A DNA stretch of 6,554 nucleotides from an uncultured Ruminococcus sp. (GTDB lineage Bacteria > Bacillota_A > Clostridia > Oscillospirales > Acutalibacteraceae): NCBI GenBank assembly GCA_902773395.1, contig CACYEJ010000225.1:1-6554 (forward strand), in the 5' to 3' direction. Both the position numbers and the translations under genes were made by a program. The number at the start of each line of letters is the position of its first letter. Positions within the stretch are counted from its first letter, which is position 1. The notes under the pieces are model-generated. The model was given only the letters and a program-made list of their open reading frames with translations. It was not told the origin of the DNA and did not search any database. Positions 6,235 through 6,554 of the stretch are shown piece by piece.

Positions 6235-6272
6235 GTTTGTTTAGTTTCGCTGAGGGTAGTTTATTTTTCTAC
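6235..6272. repeat. conserved 38-bp core of the element, copy C
   Basis: This is the counterpart of 4484-4521 in copy B, with one mismatch in 38 bp. It contains the left arm of the TCGCTGA/TCAGCGA stem. It is absent from the internally deleted copy A and falls beyond the visible part of copy D. Confidence 0.75.
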
Positions 6273-6471
6273 GCTGATTTATTTCGTCAGCGACTGGGCT
6301 CTGCATTAGGAACACCCGCAAATACCCCAAGGGCACTTCCTCGGGGTGCCTTTGAAAAAGTTTGATCAAAACTTTTATATGCTAGAGCTTTTAAATTTTG
6401 AGTATATCTCCTCTGCCGTTTCCAATTCTTTTGTACAATCATTTTCCAAAGCAAATTGAGCATTGTCAATA

Positions 6472-6554
6472 TACTCACAAGCGTTAAGATTCAGCACTTT
6501 TCTTTCTCAGACCGGCAATTCGCAAGCTCTTGCCTGTTTTAGTTTTAATCGAAA
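6472..6554. mobile_element. insertion element copy D (left 83 bp, runs off the window)
   Basis: It is preceded by TA (6470-6471) and starts TACTCACAAGCGTTAAGATT, in the same orientation as the other three. It has the same GGCAA/TTGCC hairpin (GGCAATTCGC, then AAGCTCTTGCC) and reaches the GAAA of the second internal stem where the window ends. It begins only 68 bp beyond the end of copy C and splits the same gene. Confidence 0.85.

Larger units (their letters stand above)
6105..6404. mobile_element. insertion element copy C (300 bp)
   Basis: TA duplications lie at 6103-6104 and 6405-6406, with ends TACTC and GAGTA. The outer 25 bases pair at 17 positions. Internal features match copy B: ATCTTTC (6133-6139) with GAAAGAT (6186-6192), TCGCTGA (6247-6253) with TCAGCGA (6287-6293), and AAAGTTTGATCAAAACTTT near the right end. 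The segment at about 6294-6352 differs from copy B: in place of CCAAAGG/CCTTTGG it carries a GC-rich hairpin in which ACCCCAAGG faces CCTCGGGGT. No protein is encoded. It interrupts the gene upstream of serS. Confidence 0.88.
6055..6469 (-). pseudogene. C-terminal part of an unidentified gene upstream of serS, interrupted by copies C and D
   Basis: Between the two elements (6407-6469) the minus strand reads IDNAQFALENDC then TKELETAEEI, a typical acidic amphipathic helix. Deleting copy C with one TA joins this in frame to RMRLKTALHFDDDDM and a TAA at 6057-6055, 36 bp before serS. At least 38 codons are therefore preserved, with an acidic C-terminal tail. The 5' side runs into copy D, whose far end is outside the window. 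I do not recognise the protein. As the DNA stands, translation from upstream would enter copy D and be lost, so the gene is likely inactive. A competing frame on the same strand (6287-6478) runs into copy C and lacks these properties. Confidence 0.6.

Noticed and set aside
6287..6478. 63-codon minus-strand open frame
   Set aside because: It covers the fragment of the broken upstream gene in the wrong frame and ends inside copy C. The alternative frame gives a normal acidic helix that joins in frame to the rest once the element is removed.
3494..6554. CRISPR array or tandem repeats
   Set aside because: The repeats are 100-300 bp long, unevenly spaced and individually flanked by TA; there are no regular spacers.

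Overview
The window is AT-rich and compact, with Gram-positive-style ribosome binding sites (AAAAGGAG, GGGGGAG) and perfect-stem, T-tailed terminators. The serS and DUF1846 proteins look like those of gut Clostridia (Ruminococcus/Oscillospiraceae type). The genus is inferred from family resemblance only; no search was run.

Layout. Positions 1-83 hold the 3' end of an unidentified plus-strand gene. Everything else of substance is on the minus strand, in three transcription units. (i) A six-helix membrane protein of unknown function (385-1341) has its own promoter (about 1369-1397) and a perfect 12-bp-stem terminator (331-362). (ii) A DUF1846 (UPF0371) protein (1676-3160) has a strong -10 element far upstream, a roughly 180-nt leader containing a perfect 9-3-9 palindrome like a Fur/PerR box, and a terminator at 1611-1654. 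(iii) An operon read right to left consists of an unidentified broken gene, seryl-tRNA synthetase serS (4741-6018) and a broken Cof-type HAD phosphatase gene (3481-4665), ending at a terminator at 3434-3478.

The main discovery is a family of short, non-coding, foldable insertion elements confined to the third unit: copy A (3494-3596, 103 bp, internally deleted), copy B (4359-4623, 265 bp), copy C (6105-6404, 300 bp) and copy D (6472 to beyond the window end). All four point the same way and are bounded by TATA. They start TACTC, and the three complete copies end GAGTA or TAGTA with imperfect 25-bp terminal inverted repeats. Removing each complete element together with one copy of a TA duplication restores an open reading frame in all three testable cases. 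Copy B separates the HAD catalytic motif FFDLDGT from the rest of the protein, and its removal gives DGTLLDENKC in frame. Copy A replaces the last two HAD codons, and its removal gives a stop directly before the terminator. Copies C and D lie in the gene upstream of serS, and removal of C gives a continuous C-terminus ending HFDDDDM.

The elements look like MITEs mobilised by a TA-targeting (IS630/Tc1/mariner-type) transposase, comparable in design to Neisseria Correia repeats. No transposase is encoded here. Four same-way insertions inside genes of one operon, with otherwise undamaged host frames, make it worth testing whether they are simply recent or can be removed at the DNA or RNA level.
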